Source: Lentzea guizhouensis
GTDB lineage: Bacteria > Actinomycetota > Actinomycetes > Mycobacteriales > Pseudonocardiaceae
DNA length: 64,000 bases
Reading direction: 5' to 3'
NCBI RefSeq assembly: GCF_001701025.1
Contig: NZ_CP016793.1
Location: forward strand, 4,340,001 to 4,404,000
Positions within the stretch are counted from its first letter, which is position 1; every line of letters starts with the position of its first letter. This document shows positions 43,786 through 51,888 of the stretch, one piece after another. The position numbers and the translations under genes were made by a program. The notes beneath the pieces are model-generated. The model saw only the letters and a program-made list of their open reading frames with translations, was not told the DNA's origin and did not search any database.

Positions 43786-45858
43786 TCACGTCTGCCCGTG
43801 GTCCGTGTCGGAGAGGTGGCGGACCGCCTGCCTGCCTTCCTCGAGGAGTCCCCAGGCGAGCACGGTTCGCGGGTGTCCGGCGCCGAGTGCGTTCGTGCAG
43901 TCGTGGACGAGCTGTTCGAGTTCGGTGATCGCGCGGTGGAATTCCCCCGATTTGGCGCGATGCGCTGCCAGGTTGATACGAGCCGTGAGCGTGTCTTTGT
44001 GGTCCGTGCCCAACAACCGTTCGTACTCCTGAGCGAGTCCTTCGAACTCGACGACCGCTCCGGCGACGTCACCGGCATCCGCCCGGTTCGACGCGAGGTT
44101 CGCCCGGGACAACAGCGTTGTCGGGTGGAACGGGCCGTAGACGCGGCGCAGGTCGTCGAGCAACCGTTCCAACTCCACGATGGCACCCGTGGTGTCGCCG
44201 GCCGCGCTTCTCGCGTGCGCGAGGTTGTTGCGGACGGTCAACGTCTGCTCCGCGTACGGGCCCAGCAACCGCGTCTGGTCGGCGAGCAGCTCGGCGAAGG
44301 CCGCCAAGGCCCCGCTGACGTCGCCGGCTTCCAACTGCCGGTTGGCGAGATTCCCCCGTGCGCCGAGTGACAGGTGGTGGTCGGCGCCCAGGGCGCGGTG
44401 GCAGTCGTCCCGCAGCCGGGAGAACTCCTCGACGGCACCACCGATGTCGCCGAGGTCACCTCTGATGTTCGCCAGGCTGATGCGGATGAACAGGACTTCT
44501 TCGTGTTCGCCGCCCAGCAGCGGGTGAGCCAGCCGGAGCACCTGTTCGTAGTGCTGACGTGCGTCGGCGAGCAGGCCCGCACGCCTGAGGTTCTCCCCGC
44601 AGGCGAACAGGACGGCGTGGCAGCCGGGTCCGACCAGGTGGTGGAGCGCGGCGGCCATGAGCGCGGAGGTGTTGGCGCGCAACGAGGGCACCAGAGCCGG
44701 GTCGAGCGGGTCGGTTTCCCACAAGGCGGCGAGCGCGAAAGCGGCCGGGTGGGCAAGTCCCGCCAGTTCCGCCGCGGTCATGTCCTCCCGGGTCACGCGT
44801 TGCACCAACGGGTGCATGGTGACCATGCGGCCGTCGGTGCTCAGCTCCACCAGGCCCAGCCGGTGCAGGCAGCGCACCGTGTCGGCGGCGTCGTCGCCGT
44901 CGGCGCCGCGGAGAATCGTCTCGTTCGTCAGCACGGCGGTGGGGACGCCGTGCGGGTCGAGCAACGACGCCAGTTGCAGCATCGGTTTCGCCAGCGGCGC
45001 CAAGGAGGTGGCGAGTCCGATCGACAGCGACCAGGTGACGGCGACGGTGGCGCGGTGGTCGTCGGGCAGTCCGGACGGCTCCGGCGCCAGCGCGGTGAGC
45101 CTCTGGTGCTGGAACCTGTCCACGTACTGGTGGCACGTGAGGCCGCGGTCCACCAGGTAGGCGACGGCCTGGGCCAGTGCGAGCGGCAGGTGGTGGACGG
45201 CGGCGGCCAGTGTCGCCGCCCCGGCGTGGAGCCGGGGATGTGCGGCCAGCTTGGCCGCGAGGTAGGACTCCGACTGCTCGGCGCTGAAGATCGTGACGTC
45301 GACGACGTTCGCGTCGGCGCGCAGGATCGAGGAGTCGCGGCGCCGGGTGGTCACCAGCGTCTGACCGGAACCGGACGGCCAGAGACCCCTCATGGCCGCC
45401 GGGTCGACGACGTCGTCGAGGACGATCAACCAGGTGCGCTCCGCGGTCTGCAGCCACGACAGGAACCGCGTGGCGGCCGTCGTGACACCCGTGCCCGGTT
45501 CGGCGAGCAGGAGCCGGGCAGCCGCCTCGGCGTAGCCCGCGAGGACGGTCTGGGTGGTCGTGGCGGTGACCCAGACGACCACGTCGTGGCCGGCACCGCG
45601 GGCGTGCCGGGCGGCGGTCTGGGTCTTGCCGACACCGCCTGTGCCGACCAGCACGGTCAGGCCGCAGGACAGCGCGGCGTCCGCGGGGCGGCTCTGGTAG
45701 CAGTCGGCCTCTCGCGGGACCACGCCCACCCGCACCGGCCAGGAGATCTCGGGCGCGGCGTGGAAGTGGATCCCGCCGTGCACGTCGCCGCCGACCTGGA
45801 CGACCGGGACGTGGACCGTGCCGCTCACCGAGTTGGTGGGGCGGTCCTCAGGGGGCAC
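43786..45858 (-). CDS. NB-ARC/TPR STAND protein with RHIM-like N-terminal motif
   Basis: A 690-residue STAND ATPase. Residues 9-33 carry an N-terminal motif, NSVSG...VPVVQVGGDVHGGIHFH, resembling RHIM/BASS amyloid signalling motifs placed before bacterial NLR ATPases. The NB-ARC module follows: GTGGVGKT (72-79), Walker B LIVLDDV, TLVTTRRR, and LPLALAQAVAYL for the GLPLAL box. A winged-helix-like part leads into six or so TPR units (from about 470) with repeated A-x-x-x-A-G-D-x-x-G-A. GTG 45858 is the likely start. It could be a regulator or an inflammasome-like defence receptor. No adjacent effector with the same motif was found. Confidence 0.8.
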   Translation of the reverse strand: MPPEDRPTNSVSGTVHVPVVQVGGDVHGGIHFHAAPEISWPVRVGVVPREADCYQSRPADAALSCGLTVLVGTGGVGKTQTAARHARGAGHDVVVWVTATTTQTVLAGYAEAAARLLLAEPGTGVTTAATRFLSWLQTAERTWLIVLDDVVDPAAMRGLWPSGSGQTLVTTRRRDSSILRADANVVDVTIFSAEQSESYLAAKLAAHPRLHAGAATLAAAVHHLPLALAQAVAYLVDRGLTCHQYVDRFQHQRLTALAPEPSGLPDDHRATVAVTWSLSIGLATSLAPLAKPMLQLASLLDPHGVPTAVLTNETILRGADGDDAADTVRCLHRLGLVELSTDGRMVTMHPLVQRVTREDMTAAELAGLAHPAAFALAALWETDPLDPALVPSLRANTSALMAAALHHLVGPGCHAVLFACGENLRRAGLLADARQHYEQVLRLAHPLLGGEHEEVLFIRISLANIRGDLGDIGGAVEEFSRLRDDCHRALGADHHLSLGARGNLANRQLEAGDVSGALAAFAELLADQTRLLGPYAEQTLTVRNNLAHARSAAGDTTGAIVELERLLDDLRRVYGPFHPTTLLSRANLASNRADAGDVAGAVVEFEGLAQEYERLLGTDHKDTLTARINLAAHRAKSGEFHRAITELEQLVHDCTNALGAGHPRTVLAWGLLEEGRQAVRHLSDTDHGQT

Positions 45859-45987
45859 CGCGCGATTGTACCGGTCACGACGGTGTGAAGGGTGTTTGCG
45901 CTGGTCCGGGCAGGTGTCGTCCCGCCCGTTGACGTGGCCGGGAAAACTCCCTCGCTTCGAACGGCCGTGCGAGCAACCATTCTTGGC

Positions 45988-46911
45988 ATGTACGACATCC
46001 GTTTCGCCGAACCTGGCGACCTCGGCGCCACGATGGCGCTGCTGGTCCGGCTCCAGGCCGACAACGCGCACCACATCGGCTACCTCGGTGAGACAGTCGA
46101 CGAGCTCCGCGCGGAGCTCGGCGAGTTCGAGCCGAGCTGGGCCGACTGCACGGTGGTGGCGACCGACGCCGATGACAACATCACCGGCATGCTCAGCGTC
46201 GAGGTCGACGCGGAGCTCGGGCGTGCTTGGCTGCACGGGCCGTTCGTCGACGTTCCGGTCAACCACCCGGCGGGCAGCCGGATCTGGGACCAGACCGCGG
46301 ACGCGATGTTCCGGCGCGCCGCCGAGATGCTCACCGGCATCACCGACCTGGAGCTCTACGGGCACACCGCCCACCGACGACTCGCGGCGTTCGCGGAGCG
46401 GCACCACTTCAGTGCCGGCAAGGCGAGCGCCATCCACGTGCTCGACAACGGGGACCTGCGCACGTTGTTGCTGAGGGACGCGAAGTGCCCCAGCGAACGC
46501 GAGATGCGCGTCCTGCCCACCGACAAGCACGTGCACGAGGCCGTTGCCGTGCTGCACGAGCGATGTTTTCCGCGGACCTACCTGTCCGGCAAGCAGCTCG
46601 TCGAGTCCAAACCCGAGAACCGCACCGTCGTCGTCGCCATGGACGGTCACCGCGTGCTCGGGTACGCGGCCGGCAAAGCCCAGCCCGAGGAGTACTACGT
46701 CGACTTCGTGGCCGTCGAACCCGATGTTCGCGGCCAAGGCGTGGGTGCCGCGCTCGTCACCGAACTGCTGTGGAAGCTCGCGGCGGACCACGGTGCACGA
46801 CCGCAGGCCGCCGCCTCCATCCACTCCGGCAACGAGAGCTCGCAGCGGATGTTCGACCGCCTAGGCTTTCGACTCCACGTCGAGCTCGTCGCGTACCGGC
46901 ACACGGCGTGA
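45988..46911 (+). CDS. Tandem GNAT acetyltransferase
   Basis: A 307-residue protein with two GNAT-like halves. The second (about 170-307) is canonical: VDFVAVEPDVRGQGVGAALVTELLW (acetyl-CoA loop R-G-Q-G-V-G-A) and ESSQRMFDRLGFRL at the end. The first (about 1-150) keeps the fold pattern but has a degenerate loop, so it is probably structural, as in mycothiol synthase-like double GNATs. ATG 45988 begins the fold. The 3' end overlaps the convergent symporter by 51 bases. The substrate is unknown. Confidence 0.82.
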   Translation: MYDIRFAEPGDLGATMALLVRLQADNAHHIGYLGETVDELRAELGEFEPSWADCTVVATDADDNITGMLSVEVDAELGRAWLHGPFVDVPVNHPAGSRIWDQTADAMFRRAAEMLTGITDLELYGHTAHRRLAAFAERHHFSAGKASAIHVLDNGDLRTLLLRDAKCPSEREMRVLPTDKHVHEAVAVLHERCFPRTYLSGKQLVESKPENRTVVVAMDGHRVLGYAAGKAQPEEYYVDFVAVEPDVRGQGVGAALVTELLWKLAADHGARPQAAASIHSGNESSQRMFDRLGFRLHVELVAYRHTA

Positions 46912-48417
46912 GTGCCGGAGCGACAACAACCCTCCGACCAGCAGGGTGACCGCCACCCCCAGGGGCGTGTTCCACCAGCCGGTCAACGACTTGCGCGTCG
47001 CGTCCGCCTTCGCGAAGTCGATCGTCGGGGTCGACCCGACGAACTTCACACCCAGGATCACGAAGCCCACCACGACGACCGTCGTCACGAACGCGATGAT
47101 CGCGTCCACCTGCACGGCGCGCTTGAAGACCAGGCCGAGGAGGAAGGCCCCGAGCAGCGCGCCGTAGGTGTAGCCGGCGATGCCGAGCGCCTGCACCACG
47201 ATCGGGTCGGCCGTGGTCTTGTTCGAGGAGGCGAACAGGCCCGCGCAGACGACCAGCAGGCCCGCCCACACCAGGGTCCAGATCCGGCCGTGGCGCAGGC
47301 GTTCCTCGTCGGTCATGGGCGTCTTGCGGACGCGTTCGTAGACGTCGGTCACCGTGCTGGAGGCCAAGGCGCCCAGCGACGACGAGAGCGCGGCGGCGAG
47401 GATGCCGGCGATCACGAAGCCGGACAGGCCGCTCGGCATGGAGACGATGAAGTGGGCGAAGAGCTCGTCCTTGTTGTTGAGCCCCAGGTCCTTCACCGGG
47501 TCGACGCCGTTGTAGAACGCCCACATCATCACGCCGATGAACAGGAAGAACGCGAACTGCAGGAACACCACGAAGCCGGACGCGATCAACGCCTTCTGCG
47601 CGGCCTTGACGTCCCTGGTGGCCATGAGCCGTTGCACGATCAGCTGGTCCGCGCCGTGCGAGGCCATCGACAGCAGCGCGCCGCCGAAGAACGCCGCGAT
47701 GAACGGGTACGCGCCCGTCAGCGGTGAGGAGGCGAAGTCGAAGAGCTGGAACTTGTTGGCGTCGGCTGCCTTGCCGAACCAGCCGTCCGGCAGCTTGCCC
47801 GCCAGCACCCAGATCACCACGAGGCCGCCCAGGACGTACCAGAGCATCTGGATCGCGTCGACCCACACGACCGCGCGCACGCCGCCGAAGAAGCTGTAGA
47901 ACACCATCGCGATGCCCAGCGTCAGCACGATCACCCAGTACGACGCGGTGATGCCGTACTGCGCGAGCACGATCTTGATCGGGATGGCCGTGGCGAAGAG
48001 CCGGATGCCGTCCGCGAGCAGGCGGGTGAACAGGAACGTGACCGACGCGGTGGCACGCATGCCGTTGCCGTACCGCTGGCCCAAGTACGCGTACGCCGTG
48101 ACGAGGTCGCCCTTCACGTACCGCGGCAAGAGCACGAACGACACGATGATGCGCCCGACGATGTACCCGAGCGCGAGCGTCAGGTACGTCATGCCGCCTT
48201 GCGCGGGCGTGGCCATGTACGCGATGACGGGCACGCTCAGCACCGTGAGCGTCGACGTCTCCGCCGACACCACGGACAGGCACACCACCCACCACGAGAT
48301 GCGCTTCTCGCTCACGAAGTAGTCGGTGGCCGACTTCTGCCTGCCGCCGATCCATATTCCGAGCAACGGCATGCCGACGAGGAACAGGGCGATGATCGCC
48401 AGGTCTAGTCCGCGCAC
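46861..48417 (-). CDS. Sodium:solute symporter (SSS family)
   Basis: A 518-residue SSS-family permease with about 13 TM helices. The N-terminal DYFVSEKRISWWVVCLSVVSAETS and GYIVGRIIVSFVLLPRY segments, and the later LAAALSSSLGALASSTVTD (sodium-site helix), are typical. It overlaps the end of anmK by 13 bases, so the two are an operon; this suggests import of an amino sugar such as anhydro-MurNAc or a peptidoglycan fragment, as inference. GTG 48417 has GGGGGAACC upstream. Confidence 0.87.
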   Translation of the reverse strand: MRGLDLAIIALFLVGMPLLGIWIGGRQKSATDYFVSEKRISWWVVCLSVVSAETSTLTVLSVPVIAYMATPAQGGMTYLTLALGYIVGRIIVSFVLLPRYVKGDLVTAYAYLGQRYGNGMRATASVTFLFTRLLADGIRLFATAIPIKIVLAQYGITASYWVIVLTLGIAMVFYSFFGGVRAVVWVDAIQMLWYVLGGLVVIWVLAGKLPDGWFGKAADANKFQLFDFASSPLTGAYPFIAAFFGGALLSMASHGADQLIVQRLMATRDVKAAQKALIASGFVVFLQFAFFLFIGVMMWAFYNGVDPVKDLGLNNKDELFAHFIVSMPSGLSGFVIAGILAAALSSSLGALASSTVTDVYERVRKTPMTDEERLRHGRIWTLVWAGLLVVCAGLFASSNKTTADPIVVQALGIAGYTYGALLGAFLLGLVFKRAVQVDAIIAFVTTVVVVGFVILGVKFVGSTPTIDFAKADATRKSLTGWWNTPLGVAVTLLVGGLLSLRHSRRVPVRDELDVESKA

Positions 48418-49538
48418 TTCGGTTCCCCCACCTTCAGCTTGGTCACGGCGGTGCGGTGCGGTTCGGGCATCCTGAGCGGCCCGCTGCCGGGGGTGATGCT
48501 GCCGAGCAACCGCGGTCCGGAGGCACCGGTCGCGGACGGCGTGTTGCCCGCAACCCCGTGCCACGTCAGGAACCCGAGCAGCGCGGCGAGGTAGGCCTCC
48601 TTGCCGTCGCGCGGCAGGCCCAGTCCGTCGCTGATCCGCAACGGGATCGGGTCGAGGGCCTGGGTGAGCGCTTCCACGAGCACCGGGTTGCGCATCCCGC
48701 CGCCGGACGCGACCACCACGCCGGCGTCGTGCGCCCGGCAGGCGTCCGCGATCGTGCGCGCGGTCAGCTCGGCCAGGGTGCGCAGCATGTCCTCGGCCGG
48801 CACGGTCGGGAACCCCTGCAGGTACTCGGCGTTGAAGTGCTCCTTGCCCGTCGACTTCGGCCACGGCTTGGCGTAGTACGGGTCGCGCAGCAGCTTCTTG
48901 AGGACGTCGTCGCGAACGGTGCCGCGGCTCGCGAACTCGCCGTTGGTGTCCTGGCGGCGCTGCCCGGCGGAGATGACCTCCATGACGGCGTCCATGAGCG
49001 CGTTGCCGGGGCCGGTGTCGTAGGCGATCGGCGCGGCACCCCGCCGCACGACGGTGATGTTCGCGATGCCGCCGATGTTGAGCGCGACCGCGGGCGTGCA
49101 GTCCATCCCGGCCAGCCACAACGCGTCCAGCGTGCTCGCCAGCGGTGCCCCGTGCCCACCGGCGGCCACGTCGCGGGCGCGCAGGTCGGCGATCACGGGC
49201 ACGCCGGTCCGTTCCGCGATCCACGCGGGCTGCCCGAGCTGCAGCGTGCCCAGGCAGTCGCCGTCCTGCACCTCGTGGTGGACGGTCTGGCCGAGCGAGC
49301 AGATCAGGTCCGCCGGCAGGTATCCGGCGGCGACTTCGCCGAAAGCCTGCCCCAGCGACGTGTCGAAGGCGCACACTTCAGCGAGGTCCCGCGGTTTCTC
49401 CAGCAGATCCTTCGGGAACGGGTGCTCGGCGTGCTGCACCGGCACGAGCTCGACGACGTCACCGCTGATCGACAGGTCGGCGACGGCCACGTCGATGCCG
49501 TCCATCGACGTGCCGGAAATCAGTCCGATCACCCTCAC
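48405..49538 (-). CDS. anmK: Anhydro-N-acetylmuramic acid kinase
   Basis: AnmK converts 1,6-anhydro-MurNAc from peptidoglycan turnover to MurNAc-6-phosphate. The 377-residue length is normal. VIGLISGTSMDGIDVA is the N-terminal phosphate loop; ICSLGQTVHH, GAPLAS, LNIGGIANIT and DTGPGNALMD are family blocks. GTG 49538 is selected because AnmK proteins start V/M-R-V-I-G-L. A TAGACC seven bases upstream suggests a leaderless transcript, but this is weak. No MurQ etherase is in the window. Confidence 0.93.
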   Translation of the reverse strand: MRVIGLISGTSMDGIDVAVADLSISGDVVELVPVQHAEHPFPKDLLEKPRDLAEVCAFDTSLGQAFGEVAAGYLPADLICSLGQTVHHEVQDGDCLGTLQLGQPAWIAERTGVPVIADLRARDVAAGGHGAPLASTLDALWLAGMDCTPAVALNIGGIANITVVRRGAAPIAYDTGPGNALMDAVMEVISAGQRRQDTNGEFASRGTVRDDVLKKLLRDPYYAKPWPKSTGKEHFNAEYLQGFPTVPAEDMLRTLAELTARTIADACRAHDAGVVVASGGGMRNPVLVEALTQALDPIPLRISDGLGLPRDGKEAYLAALLGFLTWHGVAGNTPSATGASGPRLLGSITPGSGPLRMPEPHRTAVTKLKVGEPKCAD

Positions 49539-49614
49539 GACGTGTGGTCTATTCCACACCGCGATCGGGCGCAAGACCTCCGGTGAAATCTTCGCCTAAT
49601 TGAGCACTATCTCG

Positions 49615-49643
49615 TTGACAGGTCACATGGACCCCTGTGAAAC
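49615..49643 (+). promoter_or_regulatory. Probable SigA-type promoter of ftsY
   Basis: TTGACA (49615-49620) and TGAAAC (49638-49643) are separated by 17 bases. The predicted start of transcription lies only a few bases before the ftsY GTG at 49653, so the transcript would be nearly leaderless. The -35 is perfect; the -10 is weak. Confidence 0.45.
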
Positions 49644-49652
49644 GATGCTCCC

Positions 49653-51058
49653 GTGACGTCTTCCCTCATCCTGATCCTCATCGTCGTCGCGGTCGTGCTG
49701 ATCGCCGCGCTGGTGACCGGCGTGGTGCTGACGCGTCGCCGTCGCATCAGCCTGACCCAGAAGGAGGAGACGCCGCGTCCGGCCGGCTACCATGCCTCGT
49801 CCGGCATCTCGCTCGCGCCGGCCGCACCCGACGCCTCCGAGGCGGAGGCCGTCGCGCACGCGGAGGCCGAGGTGGTCGCGCGGCCTGCGCCCAGGCCTGC
49901 CCAGCCGAGCCTGCCCAGCCCGAGCCTGCCCAGCCCAAGCCTGCCGAGCCCGTGGTGGCCGAGCCCGAGGCGTCCGCTGCCGAGGTCGTCGCGCCGGTCG
50001 AGCACCCGGTCGCCGACCGCACCGAGGTCGACGGCCAGCCCGGTGTCGGCGACGACGCCTCCGTGCCGCGCGACTCGGTCAAGCGCGGTTTCGTCGAGGT
50101 CGACCTCCCCGAGGAGGCCTCCGAGATCGAGGAGATCGAGCCGACCGCCGGGCGCCTGGAACGCCTGCGCGGCAAGCTCGCCAAGTCCCGCAGCGGCTTC
50201 GGTTCCTCGCTGCTCGGGCTCCTGGGCGCCGGTGACCTGGACGAGGACTCCTGGCAGGACGTCGAGGACACGCTGCTGATCGCGGACCTGGGCGCCGCCA
50301 CCACGTCGGAGATCGTCGACACGCTCCGCGCGAAGATCGTGTCTTCCGGCGTGCGCACCGAGGCCGAGGCGCGCGCTCTGCTGCGCTCGGTGCTCGTGTC
50401 GGCCCTGAACCCGTCGATGGACCGCTCGTTGAAGGCGCTGCCGCACGCCGGCAAGCCCGCCGTGCTGCTCGTCGTGGGCGTCAACGGCGTCGGCAAGACC
50501 ACTACTACGGGCAAGCTCGCACGGGTGTTGGTCGCAGACGGGCGCACGGTGCTTCTCGGGGCTGCGGACACGTTCCGTGCTGCGGCTGCTGACCAGCTGG
50601 AGACGTGGGGCAAGCGCGTCGGTGCGGAGACCGTGCGCGGGCCCGAGGGCGGCGACCCGGCCTCGGTGGCGTTCGAGGCCGTGAAGCGGGGCGTGGACAC
50701 CGGGGTGTCGACCGTGCTGATCGACACCGCGGGCCGGTTGCACACCAAGAAGGGCCTGATGGACGAGCTCGGCAAGGTCAAGCGCGTCGTGGAGAAGCAG
50801 GCCGTGGTGGACGAGGTCCTGCTGGTGCTGGACGCGACGACCGGGCAGAACGGGTTGACGCAGGCGCGGGTGTTCGCCGAGCAGGTGGACATCACCGGGA
50901 TCGTGCTGACGAAGCTCGACGGGACCGCCAAGGGCGGAATCGTGTTCCAGGTGCAGCGGGAGCTCGGAGTGCCGGTGAAGCTCGTCGGCCTCGGCGAAGG
51001 AGCCGACCACCTGGCGCCGTTCGAGCCCGGCGCGTTCGTGGACGCGCTGCTCGGGTAA
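49653..51058 (+). CDS. ftsY: Signal recognition particle receptor FtsY, frameshifted near 49906
   Basis: FtsY docks the SRP-ribosome complex at the membrane. The N-terminus (GTG 49653) has one TM helix (LILILIVVAVVLIAALVTGVV) and a charged A domain. The NG domain has the GTPase motifs GVNGVGKTTTTGKLA, DTFRAAAADQLE, DTAGRLH, TKLDGTAKGG and end GEGADHLAPFEPGAFVDALLG. The two parts are in different frames. The shift lies in a repeated Ala-Gln-Pro-Glu-Pro tract where the first unit reads CAGCCGAG and the following unit CAGCCCGAG. Adding one C joins them into 468 residues. Since FtsY is essential, a sequencing error is likely. Confidence 0.92.
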
Positions 51059-51064
51059 CGCCGT

Positions 51065-51811
51065 TCAGGCGGTGGCGGTCTGGTCCGCCAGCTTCTTCGC
51101 CACCGCCAGCACCTCCGGCAGGATCCGCGTCACCGCGTCCTTCGTCAGGCGACCCTCCGGGCCCGACACCGACACCGCGGCCAGCGTCGGGCCGCCGATC
51201 ACCGGCACCGCGATGCAGCGCACCCCGAGCTCCTGCTCCGACTCGTCCAGCGCGAACCCCCGCGCGGCGATCTCGTCGAGCGAGTCCAGCAGCTCGACCG
51301 GGTCCGTGATCGTGTTCGGCGTGTACGCGGGCAGGCCGGTGCGGTCCAGCAGCGCGCGCACGTCGTCGCGCGGCAGTTGGGAGAGCATCGCCTTGCCCAC
51401 GCCGGTGCCGTGGGGCAGCAGGCGGCGGCCCACCTCGGTGAACATGCGCATCGAGTGCTTCGAGGGCACCTGCGCCACGTAGACGACCTCGTCGCCGTCC
51501 AGGACGGCCAGGTTTGCCGTCTCCTCCACCGAGTCAACCAAGGCCGAGAGGAACGGCCGGGCCCAGGTGCCGTACTGGCGGGAGGCGGTCTCGCCGAGGC
51601 GGATCAGGCGCGAGCCGAGGGTGTAGCGGCGGTTGCTGTTCTGGCGGACGTAGCCGAGCGTGACGAGGGTGCGGATGAGGCGGTGGATCGTGGGGAGCGG
51701 CAGGCCGGAGGAGACGGCCAGCTCGGAGAGCGAGGCCTCGCCGCCTGCGTCGGCCAGGTGTTCCAGCAGGTCGAAGGCACGTTGCAGGGACTGCACGCCA
51801 CCTGTGGACAC
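51065..51811 (-). CDS. IclR family regulator (AllR-like)
   Basis: A 248-residue IclR-type repressor. The N-terminal helix-turn-helix includes VQSLQRAFDLLEHLA, ASLSELAVSSGLPLPTIHRLIRTL and GYVRQNSNRRYTLGSRL. The effector domain (about 80-245) has ETANLAVLDGDEVVYVAQV, LLPHGTGVGKAMLSQL and the P-V-I-G-G-x-T-L-A-A-V-S-V-S-G-P end. In this cluster it is likely to respond to allantoin or glyoxylate and repress the neighbouring genes, as AllR does in E. coli and Streptomyces. GTG 51811 has AGGAG 7 bases upstream. It is convergent with ftsY and divergent from aceB. Confidence 0.92.
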   Translation of the reverse strand: MSTGGVQSLQRAFDLLEHLADAGGEASLSELAVSSGLPLPTIHRLIRTLVTLGYVRQNSNRRYTLGSRLIRLGETASRQYGTWARPFLSALVDSVEETANLAVLDGDEVVYVAQVPSKHSMRMFTEVGRRLLPHGTGVGKAMLSQLPRDDVRALLDRTGLPAYTPNTITDPVELLDSLDEIAARGFALDESEQELGVRCIAVPVIGGPTLAAVSVSGPEGRLTKDAVTRILPEVLAVAKKLADQTATA

Positions 51812-51826
51812 GTGCGGCTCCTCTCG

Positions 51827-51855
51827 TTGCCGTTCCGCAATGCAGAAACTATAGT
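51827..51855 (+). promoter_or_regulatory. aceB promoter with IclR operator in its spacer
   Basis: TTGCCG (51827-51832) and TATAGT (51850-51855) are 17 bases apart. The palindrome TTCCGCAATGCAGAA (51833-51847) fills the spacer, so a bound repressor would block RNA polymerase directly. The same 15-bp form recurs at 57699-57713 and 57781-57795. Confidence 0.7.
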
Positions 51856-51888
51856 CCACACAGCAAAACCCGAGAGAGGTGGATCCAG

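Noticed and set aside
43786..46824. Single 1012-residue protein covering the NB-ARC gene and the GNAT region
   Set aside because: The part beyond 45858 is antisense to the tandem GNAT gene and has no domain; GTG 45858 starts the recognisable protein.
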